From DT-111 sp965263225 (GTDB lineage: Bacteria; Bacteroidota; Bacteroidia; Chitinophagales; Saprospiraceae): a DNA stretch of 64,000 bases. This document shows, in pieces, positions 16,946 through 25,188 of this stretch. The number at the start of each line of letters is the position of its first letter. Within the stretch, counting starts at the first letter, position 1. A program made the position numbers and the translations under genes. The stretch lies in the NCBI GenBank assembly GCA_965263225.1, contig CBDHHG010000043.1, positions 186,001-250,000 on the forward strand, in the 5' to 3' direction. A model generated the notes under the pieces. It made no database searches, was not told the origin of the DNA, and was given only the letters and a program-made list of their open reading frames with translations.

Positions 16946-19624
16946 CTATTCCGAACGCAAACTCTCAATCGGATTAACAATGGCAGCCTTGAGCCCTTGG
17001 TAGCTCACGGTGAGTAGGGAAATTAAGACAGCTGAAGCAGCAGCAGCCAATAGAATCCACCAAGATATCTCGGTCCGGAAGGCAAAATCCTGTAGCCATT
17101 GATGCATGGCCCACCAGCCCAGAGGTAAGGCAATGATAACAGACAAGCCCACCAACTTTAAGAAATCAATAGATAACTTAAAAGTAAGCTGTTCTACACT
17201 TGCTCCTAAGACTTTCCTGATACCAACTTCTTTTACGCGCTTCTGTGCATTAAAGGCAGCTAAACCAAACAATCCCAAGCAAGCAATGAATAGGGACAAG
17301 ATCGTGAAGGTGAGAAATATACTGCCGAGTCGCAATTCTGCTTGATAAGTATCATTAAAGGAATCATCCATAAAATAGTACTGAAAGGGTTGCCCAGGCG
17401 CTACTTCATTCCATACCTCTCGAATTTGATTGATAGTCGCTTGGAAGTTCCCCGCTTGTAATTTAGCAATTAAGCGATTCGGTTTACCCCCGAGGGTTAG
17501 GCTGAGGGCATTGATATCACTTCGTAAGCTCTCATAGTGAAAGTTCTTGACCACCCCAATGATCGTGTAATACTCCATATTTTCTTTGTCGTCCCGATGA
17601 AAGTCACTCGTGATTCTGGTGCCAATAGCTTCTTTGGCGTTTTTCCCAAGCATGACTAAGGCTGACTCATTCAATATAATGGCACTAGAATCTGTAGGCA
17701 ATTGTCGGTCAAATGCCCGCCCCTCGATAATCTCCAAATCCAGGGTGGATATATAGTCATGATCTACCTTCCAAATACCATAATTCAGAGCTCTATCACT
17801 TTGTGTAACTGCACCTTCAGGGAAGAAGGTATTAACGCTACGATCGGAAGGTGTGGGGAGATAACTACTCAAGCTTACACTTTGAACCTGACCTAGATTC
17901 TCCACAGTCTCCTTAAGTGATAGTAATTGTTGTCCTGCCATTTGGGTATCATCCACCACCAACACCTGATCCTTCTGAAAGCCTAAGTCCGTATGCCTAA
18001 TAAACTGCAACTGTTGAAAAACAACTAGCGTGCAAACAATCAAGAAAACCGATATGGAAAACTGAAAAACCACCAGAGAATTGCGAACCCGGGCTCCTCC
18101 TACCCTGCTTTCCCCTCCTCCTTTCAAAACTTTAACCGGAATAAACCCCGACATAAAGAATGCCGGGTAAGCCCCCGCTAGCAACCCTAACAGAATAGCT
18201 GCCACCACAATCGCCATCCAAAAAACCAGGCTCTGAAAGGGGAAGGATATGGATTTCTCTGCCAATTCATTAAAGTAGGGTAAGGCCGTGATAGCCAGCA
18301 GCACCCCCATCAACAGTGATAAGGCTGTAATCACACCCGCTTCTGTGAGAAACTGACGAATCAATCCGACACGATCAGAGCCTAAGGTTTTCCTGATCCC
18401 CACTTCCTTCGCTCTTTTTAGTGAATGGGCAGTAGAAAGGTTCATAAAGTTAACCGCCGCTAAAACCAGCAGGAAGAAACCGATAAAAGATAGGATGTAG
18501 ACATTCTTGATATCGCTATTACTACTCATCTCCCCACGCCTATCTGAATAGAGATGAATATCCGTCAGTGCAGTAGCTCCAAAGATCATGAAATTCCCTG
18601 TAGCCTCTTCATCCGCTCTAGAGCTCTCGATGGTGAGTCCAGGAACGAAGGTCATGGCCCAGGGAATTAGGAATTTCTCCTTGACGGTAGCCAAGTAGGC
18701 CCTTAGCGCTGTAGGGTCTGCATGAGGTTTTAACTTGATGAAGGTGGGATAACTCCAGTTATTCCATGCTACACTCTTGGCGTCCTCAAAGCTTTCAATA
18801 GAGAGGAAAATGCCTTGCTCTCTAAACAGCGAATTGGCTGGAAAGTCATCTACTACGCCAGTAACCAGATAGTTGTCTTGGTCATTGATCACCATACTTT
18901 TTCCAACAGCCTGCCGCCAACCAAAGTGTTTTTCAGCTGCCGTTTTAGTCATAACCATGGTATAGGGATCTTTCAAGGCGGTTTGATAATCTCCGGCCAG
19001 GAGTTCTACTCCAAATAGCTCAAAAAAGGTGGAATCCGCTCCAACAACATTTTGCTCCTTGATGTTGACAATGGCATCAGCAGGACGAATCAATGCTTGC
19101 CCTACTTCTCGCATCCGGGTAATCTGCTCAATGTGTGGATAGTCCTCTTTGATGGCTGCGGCCATCGGCCCTGGTGCAGTGGCGTAAAAAGATTCTTCTC
19201 CAGTAACCCGATAATCTATATCCGTCCGGTAAATGCGATCAGCATCCAAAAACATACGATCAAAGCTGAGTTCGTCCTGTATATAGAGCCCAATTAGCAT
19301 ACTTCCAGCTATGCCAATCGCCAAACCAAAAATATTCAACAAAGTGAAGAAAGGTTGCTTCCTGATACTTCGCCAGGCTACTTTTATATCGTTCTTAAAC
19401 ATAACAGATGGGTTGATTTTCTTGTGGGGATGAAACAACTTAAAGAACCTGGGACGAAAATAGCGGATGACTGTCCATCGAAACTTCCACGTGGCTCGGG
19501 CAGGAGAGGCAACGTATTCCTCTTCGAACAATTCAACCATATCACCTTCTATCTCTTCTAGATAGTCCTCTCGGCAGAACCAGCGGAGAAAACGGAGTGA
19601 ATATTTTGGTGGTTGAGGTAGCAC
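16946..19624 (-). CDS. MacB/FtsX-type ABC transporter permease with prefix domain
   Basis: An 892-residue protein. Residues 1-60 form the 'permease prefix' domain (LRWFCREDYLEEIEGDMVELFEEEY). Then come two copies of a MacB periplasmic core plus FtsX membrane unit: helix at about 85-110, periplasmic part to about 370, three helices to 490, a second unit from about 510 to 892, with ERAKEVGIRKTLG-like EVGIRKTLG and EVGIRKVLG motifs. Such paired permeases use a separate ATPase. The start is GTG, overlapping the stop of the PadR gene (TAGTG), so translation is probably coupled. No ATPase gene is adjacent. Confidence 0.9.
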   Translation of the reverse strand: MLPQPPKYSLRFLRWFCREDYLEEIEGDMVELFEEEYVASPARATWKFRWTVIRYFRPRFFKLFHPHKKINPSVMFKNDIKVAWRSIRKQPFFTLLNIFGLAIGIAGSMLIGLYIQDELSFDRMFLDADRIYRTDIDYRVTGEESFYATAPGPMAAAIKEDYPHIEQITRMREVGQALIRPADAIVNIKEQNVVGADSTFFELFGVELLAGDYQTALKDPYTMVMTKTAAEKHFGWRQAVGKSMVINDQDNYLVTGVVDDFPANSLFREQGIFLSIESFEDAKSVAWNNWSYPTFIKLKPHADPTALRAYLATVKEKFLIPWAMTFVPGLTIESSRADEEATGNFMIFGATALTDIHLYSDRRGEMSSNSDIKNVYILSFIGFFLLVLAAVNFMNLSTAHSLKRAKEVGIRKTLGSDRVGLIRQFLTEAGVITALSLLMGVLLAITALPYFNELAEKSISFPFQSLVFWMAIVVAAILLGLLAGAYPAFFMSGFIPVKVLKGGGESRVGGARVRNSLVVFQFSISVFLIVCTLVVFQQLQFIRHTDLGFQKDQVLVVDDTQMAGQQLLSLKETVENLGQVQSVSLSSYLPTPSDRSVNTFFPEGAVTQSDRALNYGIWKVDHDYISTLDLEIIEGRAFDRQLPTDSSAIILNESALVMLGKNAKEAIGTRITSDFHRDDKENMEYYTIIGVVKNFHYESLRSDINALSLTLGGKPNRLIAKLQAGNFQATINQIREVWNEVAPGQPFQYYFMDDSFNDTYQAELRLGSIFLTFTILSLFIACLGLFGLAAFNAQKRVKEVGIRKVLGASVEQLTFKLSIDFLKLVGLSVIIALPLGWWAMHQWLQDFAFRTEISWWILLAAAASAVLISLLTVSYQGLKAAIVNPIESLRSE

Positions 19625-19950
19625 TAGCCTAGAGATATTTTTGGGATACGTTGATAAATTCGAGTTCTTAGATCATACTGCTCATCCAAGATCTTTTTAC
19701 CTAGGGCGGTAATCAGGTAAAATTTCTTACGTCGTCCTCCCCTCTCATTGGTTATTCCTCCATAGTGGGATTCCACAAATCCTTTTTCTTCCATACGCTT
19801 TAAGGCCACGTGAACCGCACTTATGTTAAACTTCTTGTTGGTTTCCTTTTCCAGGCTTTTTAGAATGGCAACGCCATAGGCCTCTTTGTTGAGTGCCGCG
19901 ACAATCAATAACACTAGCTCCTGAAATTCACCTAAAGAGTATTCTCCCAT
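19624..19950 (-). CDS. PadR family transcriptional regulator
   Basis: A 108-residue winged-helix protein with PadR features: LGEFQELVLLIVAALNKEAYGVAILKSLE, the recognition part SAVHVALKRMEEKGFVES, and the wing ERGGRRKKFYLIT. It has the short form without a long C-terminal dimer domain. It is the first gene of a two-gene operon with the ABC permease, whose GTG start overlaps its stop by one base. PadR/permease pairs of this kind are common in Bacteroidota. The dyad at 19961-20012 is its likely operator. Confidence 0.92.
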   Translation of the reverse strand: MGEYSLGEFQELVLLIVAALNKEAYGVAILKSLEKETNKKFNISAVHVALKRMEEKGFVESHYGGITNERGGRRKKFYLITALGKKILDEQYDLRTRIYQRIPKISLG

Positions 19951-19960
19951 GTTTACTTTA

Positions 19961-20012
19961 TTTACTTACCAAAAGTAAAAATAATTAATTTCTTTCACTT
20001 TTGGTAAGTAAA
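19961..20012 (-). promoter_or_regulatory. PadR operator: 16-bp inverted repeat over the -7 box
   Basis: TTTACTTACCAAAAGT (19961-19976) is repeated exactly inverted at 19997-20012. Each arm is itself a smaller dyad (TTTACTT...AAGTAAA on the left). On the minus strand the left arm contains TACTTTTG (19970-19977), a match to TAnnTTTG, 20 bp before the padR ATG. A bound regulator would cover the promoter, which suggests self-repression. Confidence 0.6.
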
Positions 20013-20103
20013 TGATATGTTAAATTTTTTATCCATGGTTTCGCCCCTAGCTATTTTGCACAAAACACAATAACTTAATAGTGAAAACTAAAACTAATCA
20101 AGC

Positions 20104-20290
20104 ATGAAAAACCCTACCTCCATGTATTGGCAGTTGTATGCCTACTTATTTCCATCACCACTGGATGTAAAAAAGAAGCAGGTTCCTCCACTGAGGATGA
20201 TTTCAGGTCCACCTTTAAAACGCCGAGGGAGATAGTCTTGTCATCACAAATGGTGTCTTTGAGACCGTTTTTGATTTCATCCTAAACTAA
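20104..20290 (+). pseudogene. Frameshifted lipoprotein remnant
   Basis: Three plus-strand frames together read as a small lipoprotein. An ATG at 20104 opens MKNPTS; from 20124 a second frame gives a hydrophobic signal and lipobox (LISITTGC) followed by KKEAGSSTEDDFRSTFKTP; from about 20230 a third frame reads GDSLVITNGVFETVFDFILN to a stop at 20288-20290. Two frameshifts in about 180 bp mean the gene is dead or that this is only the head of a deleted gene. It is divergent from padR across the operator region. Confidence 0.5.
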
Positions 20291-20378
20291 AGCAATCTTT
20301 GTCTGGTTTGGTGATTGTTTACCTTTGGGATAAAAAAATACTCTGTACTCATCCTGCCTACATCCCCATTTATTAAGA
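20291..20378. other. Intergenic, nothing recognised
   Basis: This is the remainder of the 500-bp gap between padR and the PorE-like gene, apart from the operator, the dead lipoprotein and the hairpins. Nothing else is seen. Confidence 0.4.
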
Positions 20379-20445
20379 TAGCCCGTATGCAACTTTCGCT
20401 ACATACGGGCTAAAAATATGTATAGAGAGGGGCGATTTAGCGCCC
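20379..20445 (-). terminator. Hairpins after the PorE-like gene
   Basis: TAGCCCGTATG (20379-20389) pairs with CATACGGGCTA (20402-20412), an 11-bp perfect stem. A second smaller stem, GGGCG/CGCCC (20430-20445), lies just past the stop codon at 20451. Together they probably end the minus-strand transcript. Confidence 0.55.
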
Positions 20446-20450
20446 GCTGA

Positions 20451-22496
20451 TTACTTCAAGTTCACTCGACCGTAACGCTCACCATCTTGATACTTAACAA
20501 TATAAGCTCGGTCAAAACCCATCTCCCTTAGGCTTTCCATTGCACTAATGGCGTCATTCTCCGAAAAGAAATCCGCAATCAGGATACGAGTTAAACCCTT
20601 GGATAGCAACTCCTCTGTATCAATACGCCCAATTGATTCGGCTTTGCTGTACTTGGATTGGGTTCTCTTGTACTTCCCTACAGCTGCCAGTTGTACTTTG
20701 TAGTATACACCGCTATGTTTTGGAGCAGTAGTAGCGTATTCCAAATTATCTCGTGATGAAGTCCCCCTAGAAGTATATACAATGCCTTCATCTTCCACCG
20801 CATTGGGGTCGTTCTTTGGAGACACTTCACCCATTTCGAATTCCTCTTCTACCGCTGGAGGAGTCTCTTCAGTAGGTGAGGTGTTCAATGGCCGTTCAAT
20901 ATTCACCATCGCGGGTTCTTCTACACCTGCTTCCAAAAAGACGGGTTTTCCGTAAGTCGTAACATCTGGTGCATCGGTACGGAAGCTATAAGTGGTACTT
21001 GCATGTCCAGTACTTTGTATTTCAACTCGGAACGAACGATTGGCAATCAATTCAAACAAATAGCTACCGTTGTGAAAAGGTTTTTCAACCAGCAAGGTTT
21101 CAGTTCCATCATCATACAACTGAAAAAGAGATACCGTAATGTCATTCAACAATTCCCCCGAAGCCTGCGCATAAACATTGCCCTTTAAAACAATTCTTTG
21201 TCCTCCCACATCAAACCCGAAAATATCTACGTGATGTGTGTTACTTTTTTCTCCCCCGTATACCCGATTGGAAACCAGAAAACCATTCGTTTTATCGGCA
21301 TTGTGGATATAGTAAAAGTCATCTGCACTGGAGTTCAAGGGAAATCCAAGATTGCTAGGAACGGTCCAAGTGCTTTCTCCACCAGAAGCAGAGAAGATGT
21401 CATAGCCTCCAATCGAAGTATGTCCATTGGAAGCAAAGTAAAGCTTGCCTTCATTGCTATCAAAAAAGGGAGTGATTTCATCACCAAGGGTATTGATAGA
21501 TGGGCCGAGATTTATGGGATCAGAAAACCGAAGATCATCGGCCCCTAGGTCGCGGGTCGCGTACCAGATGTCGAGTCCGCCCCTTCCTCCTTCGCGATTT
21601 GAAGAAAAGTACAACACCTCTTGTCCTCCTTCCTGTACTACGTTCGGCTGTGTAGCCGTTGCTCCGGGCGCATTGATAAAGTCAGGTAGGCGTTCTGGCT
21701 GTGACCAGTTTTTTCCTTGCTTTTTGATTACAAAAATTTCGCAGCGACTATTGAAGTCCAGTGGAGAATTCTCTGCACTACAGATCGTGAAGAATAGGCG
21801 TTCACCATCCGGGCTTAAAGCACCATTGGCAAATTGCCCATTTTGAATGACAGGAAACTCACTTGGAATATTGGCTTTTTGCCAATCGACTCCATTTTTC
21901 CGACTAGAATACAAGCGTGTCGTCCCCCCCATGGTGGATGACAGGTACAGATGATCTATACCCGCTGGGAAAGGAGCAAATTCATCCGCTTCGGTATTGA
22001 TTCCGTTCCCAAGGTGCATCAAATTGATACTCCGATTAGGCGTTTGGGCCATTTCTTTGCCCAATTCAGCTCCCTTTATCTCCGTTTGTAAGATATCTTC
22101 CAAAATGGCTTTACCACTTCCCGTATAGTTCTCACCAAAATCTTCAAAAGCCTTGATGGCCTTATCATATTGACCATCTTGCTTTAAGGATCTTGCATAT
22201 TTTAGTCCAACCAAAGGAAAATCTTTATTTTCTCCTTTTACGTGCTGAAAAGCTTCAGCAGCGTTTCGATAGTCTTTGAGTAGATAGTAAGCTTCGCCCG
22301 CTCTAAATATCAGTTCCTTCTTCTTTTGCTTTTTCTGCCAAGCCATCTTGTAGTTTTCAGCTGCCTCTTGGAGTTTACCTTCTTCCATTGCGTTATCGGC
22401 CTTTTTCTGGTGCTTCTTCCAGCTAAGGTTTTGGGCAGTAGTAGCACCGGCGAGTAGGAGTAGTCCGAAGGAAAGAATTAAAATTTTCTTTACCAT
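20451..22496 (-). CDS. PorE-like T9SS protein: TPR, PD40 propeller, C-terminal SPOR domain
   Basis: A 681-residue exported protein (signal 1-21). Residues about 25-140 are TPR-like helices (KADNAMEEGKLQEAAENYKM). Residues about 155-425 are WD40/PD40 propeller repeats (LYFSSNREGGRGGLDIWYA, LYFASNGHTSIGGYDIF). A carboxypeptidase-like beta module follows (about 430-520). The same order occurs in PorE of the type IX secretion system, where an OmpA domain then grips peptidoglycan. Here the end (about 600-681, YYKVQLAAVGKYKR ... FDRAYIVKYQDG) is a SPOR domain instead, which also binds peptidoglycan. A role in anchoring the secretion machine is inference. Confidence 0.8.
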   Translation of the reverse strand: MVKKILILSFGLLLLAGATTAQNLSWKKHQKKADNAMEEGKLQEAAENYKMAWQKKQKKKELIFRAGEAYYLLKDYRNAAEAFQHVKGENKDFPLVGLKYARSLKQDGQYDKAIKAFEDFGENYTGSGKAILEDILQTEIKGAELGKEMAQTPNRSINLMHLGNGINTEADEFAPFPAGIDHLYLSSTMGGTTRLYSSRKNGVDWQKANIPSEFPVIQNGQFANGALSPDGERLFFTICSAENSPLDFNSRCEIFVIKKQGKNWSQPERLPDFINAPGATATQPNVVQEGGQEVLYFSSNREGGRGGLDIWYATRDLGADDLRFSDPINLGPSINTLGDEITPFFDSNEGKLYFASNGHTSIGGYDIFSASGGESTWTVPSNLGFPLNSSADDFYYIHNADKTNGFLVSNRVYGGEKSNTHHVDIFGFDVGGQRIVLKGNVYAQASGELLNDITVSLFQLYDDGTETLLVEKPFHNGSYLFELIANRSFRVEIQSTGHASTTYSFRTDAPDVTTYGKPVFLEAGVEEPAMVNIERPLNTSPTEETPPAVEEEFEMGEVSPKNDPNAVEDEGIVYTSRGTSSRDNLEYATTAPKHSGVYYKVQLAAVGKYKRTQSKYSKAESIGRIDTEELLSKGLTRILIADFFSENDAISAMESLREMGFDRAYIVKYQDGERYGRVNLK

Positions 22497-22780
22497 AATT
22501 CAAAAATTGGTTGTGTGTGAGTTGGTATGTCTCGGGTTATATTAAAGTATCTTATTCCTCTTAACGTGTTGTTAGTGCATATGTTATGGGAAATCTCAAC
22601 AATTTTGGTCTTTCGCACATCTCAGCAAGGCCGTAGCCGTCTAGTAGCTGTTTCAAAGCACTATGACCAAGTCATGATTTGTTTTTTGTTTTAAAGCTTA
22701 GAGACCAAGATCTAGGAAGAATCTGAGGTAAAACGCTTACCGACGTTCTCGAAAAATGAGTAAGCCTGAGCAAAAGCGCT

Positions 22781-23353
22781 TTAATTTTGTGAGACCAGTA
22801 TGTCTTCTATTACGGTAGCAAAAAATCTATGTTCCAATTGTAGCACCTTTTTACCGATTTCTTCAGGGCTATCCTCAGGCTCGATTTCGCAACGTGCCTG
22901 AAACACGATATCCCCTTCATCGTAGTTCTCATTTACATAGTGAATTGTGATCCCACTCTCTTTCTCTCCAGCTTCTTTCACGGCTCGATGAACATGCCTT
23001 CCATACATACCTTTACCGCCAAATTTGGGCAATAAAGCAGGATGGATGTTTACCATGCGCTTTGTAAAAGATTCCACTAAATAAGTAGGTATAAGCCACA
23101 AAAAGCCGGCCAAAACGATGAAATCGATCTCATACTTCTTAAAAACGGTCAAAATCTCCTCCGTTTCATAAAAAGATGTACGATTAATCACGTGCTGGTC
23201 GATACCAAATGATTGGGCCATTTCCAGAACTGGGGCGGTGGCTTTGTTGGATACAAGCAGGCTAACCTTGATTGAGGGGTTAGACTGGAAGTGTTCGATT
23301 ATTTTTTTAGCATTGCTTCCTGTACCCGAAGCAAATATGGCGATGTGATTCAC
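22781..23353 (-). CDS. purN: Phosphoribosylglycinamide formyltransferase 1
   Basis: A 190-residue GART that transfers a formyl group from 10-formyl-THF to GAR in purine synthesis. The phosphate-binding loop SGTGSN is at 9-14, the catalytic set is Asn102, His104 (VNIHPALLP) and Asp148 (EGDIV). Length is normal for the family. The start is GTG; an in-frame TAG two codons upstream rules out a longer protein. It stands apart from other purine genes, 100 bp past the end of the unrelated gene at 23462. Confidence 0.95.
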   Translation of the reverse strand: MNHIAIFASGTGSNAKKIIEHFQSNPSIKVSLLVSNKATAPVLEMAQSFGIDQHVINRTSFYETEEILTVFKKYEIDFIVLAGFLWLIPTYLVESFTKRMVNIHPALLPKFGGKGMYGRHVHRAVKEAGEKESGITIHYVNENYDEGDIVFQARCEIEPEDSPEEIGKKVLQLEHRFFATVIEDILVSQN

Positions 23354-23461
23354 GAACTACTTTTGAGGATTTAATAATACGATTTTTTTATTATATATAC
23401 TATTCACAGATGACTTTTTTAGAAAAGTCTGTTGGGGGTAGTTCAGAACTAAACCTACCTT

Positions 23462-25069
23462 TTATTCAAAAGCGAGATCCGCAAATCGGAAATTTCGTCC
23501 CCTTTCCCCATATACTAGCATATGTTTACTGCTCGATTGTTGGCAGATCTTCGGCCTGGTGATCACATCAGCATCCCGATTGATAAACAGCGGTTTTACC
23601 CGTACACTCCCATCAATCTTGACTTCTGCCAAAGATACGACGGAATCCCTACCATTGTAATTGAGTCGTACTCGTCGGTTATCACCCTGCACTCCCCCAT
23701 CAAAGTTTCGAGGGTGATCATTGAAAATGAAATAGAAGCGATCTTTCACCGTAGCCATGGCATAGGAGGAATAATATCCGCCATCGTTCACCGTCTCCTG
23801 TCGTTTAGGAATACGACTGGCCCACTCAATCTCACCGGTCGGCTTAATATTGATAACCAAGATATCATTATAGTGATAGAAATAATTTACTCGGGTGCCG
23901 CGATCCCAGTAGGAGTAAAAGGATTGTTCATGCACGTAGTATTGCTCCGCGACGAGTACAGCTCCCCCATCCGTTCGCATAATCAATTCGTCCAAAGAAA
24001 AGCGATTGAGCTCTGGTGCTCGATCATTGCCACTCTGTTGTTTCCGCTCCGCTCGTTGTCTTTGTTTATTGGTCATGTTGAAAGTCAGGAAATCTATATC
24101 AAAGGCTTTGAAATTCACATTATAGATTTCCTTACTCTTCGCATTCATTCGAAGAAAGTAAGTTCCTTTGATACTAAGGGTTCCTCTTTCCGAATAAAAA
24201 CCAGAACACACCAAGTTGCCATCATTGGCCACTCTAAAAGTGAGATCTGTGATGAACTTTTCCCCTAATTCAATCCGATATTCTTGCGTTTCCCTGCCAT
24301 CATTCAGGTAAGCCAGAACTGTGTAACCGTAAGTCGGCTGCCCCCGGCGCTTGATTCGATTTCGCTCTTGATAAATAACGCCTAGAAGGTATACATTACC
24401 TTCCTTATCTACTCGATATTCCTCAATCTCAAATACATCATCGTTATACGGGAGGGTAATTTCTTTGGTCCACAGTTCCTCCAGCTGATCATCAAAAACG
24501 CGAACAGTGAAGCGTTCAGGTTCATTTTTCTGATAGGGAAGTTGATTGTAAATCAGAACTTTGGAGCTATCCCTAGATAAAACCAAATCGAAGTCTCCTC
24601 CGTACCTGGTTTGTGTATCAATCTCTCCTACCTTAGTCAGATTTCGGGAAGGTACTAATCGATCACTGAGCTTCTGATAAAATAGATAATTCTTCTTCTT
24701 AACCTGATTGTGGAAACTAGTGAATAGGTAGAGTTGTCCGCCAATTTTCACCACATCTTCAAACATTCTCTTTTTATTCTTGTAGCGAAGATCGATCTGC
24801 TGAGATTTTTTCAAGCGAAGGCGGTCATCATAACGTTCTAGGAACACCTGGTCTCCTTTCAGCATATTGCCTTGGCGAAGGCGCAATATATTGAATCCCC
24901 AAGGCCCCGCGCTTACGGTTTTAGCAATGAAAGTGTTAGCCGGCTCTCGAAGTTCTTCTCCCCAAGAAATCTTGGCGGGAATTTCATCCCGCTGTCCCTG
25001 GAGAGAAGTCCCACCAATTAAAACCAAACACAAAAAAACGATTCGTCTACTTATCATCTTATTTTTCAT
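23462..25069 (-). CDS. Secreted protein of unknown family, tandem paralog 1
   Basis: A 535-residue exported protein (signal 1-25). It is a close paralog of the next gene upstream (25189-26844): most of the length aligns without large gaps (SAGPWGFNILRLRQGN, DLRYKNKKR, ELNRFSLDELIMRTDGGAVL). The pattern of short beta-rich units (LIYNQLPYQKNEPERFT, VYLLGVIYQ) suggests a beta-propeller. It lacks the Trp/Gly/Arg-rich insert of its neighbour. No T9SS tail or lipobox is visible. I do not recognise a named family. Confidence 0.85.
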   Translation of the reverse strand: MKNKMISRRIVFLCLVLIGGTSLQGQRDEIPAKISWGEELREPANTFIAKTVSAGPWGFNILRLRQGNMLKGDQVFLERYDDRLRLKKSQQIDLRYKNKKRMFEDVVKIGGQLYLFTSFHNQVKKKNYLFYQKLSDRLVPSRNLTKVGEIDTQTRYGGDFDLVLSRDSSKVLIYNQLPYQKNEPERFTVRVFDDQLEELWTKEITLPYNDDVFEIEEYRVDKEGNVYLLGVIYQERNRIKRRGQPTYGYTVLAYLNDGRETQEYRIELGEKFITDLTFRVANDGNLVCSGFYSERGTLSIKGTYFLRMNAKSKEIYNVNFKAFDIDFLTFNMTNKQRQRAERKQQSGNDRAPELNRFSLDELIMRTDGGAVLVAEQYYVHEQSFYSYWDRGTRVNYFYHYNDILVINIKPTGEIEWASRIPKRQETVNDGGYYSSYAMATVKDRFYFIFNDHPRNFDGGVQGDNRRVRLNYNGRDSVVSLAEVKIDGSVRVKPLFINRDADVITRPKICQQSSSKHMLVYGERGRNFRFADLAFE

Positions 25070-25172
25070 CTAACTCCACCAAGCTGTTCCACCGCCTCAA
25101 GTCCCTACTATTATAGACCTCCCATGCGGCAAAAGTCACTTCCTGTTCCTCCTCCACTGTGCGTTTTTTCAT
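25059..25172 (-). CDS. Possible 37-residue ORF between the tandem paralogs
   Basis: The frame begins at the ATG 25170-25172, encodes 37 mostly charged residues (MKKRTVEEEQEVTFAAWEVY...) and stops inside the start of the gene at 25069 (11-bp overlap). It fills the spacer between the paralogs. There is no family resemblance, and chance is a real alternative. Confidence 0.2.
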   Translation of the reverse strand: MKKRTVEEEQEVTFAAWEVYNSRDLRRWNSLVELDEK

Positions 25173-25188
25173 GAAAGAGCAATACACT

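Noticed and set aside
23522..24268. A 248-codon plus-strand frame
   Set aside because: It lies wholly opposite the paralog gene and a similar shadow appears in the second paralog.
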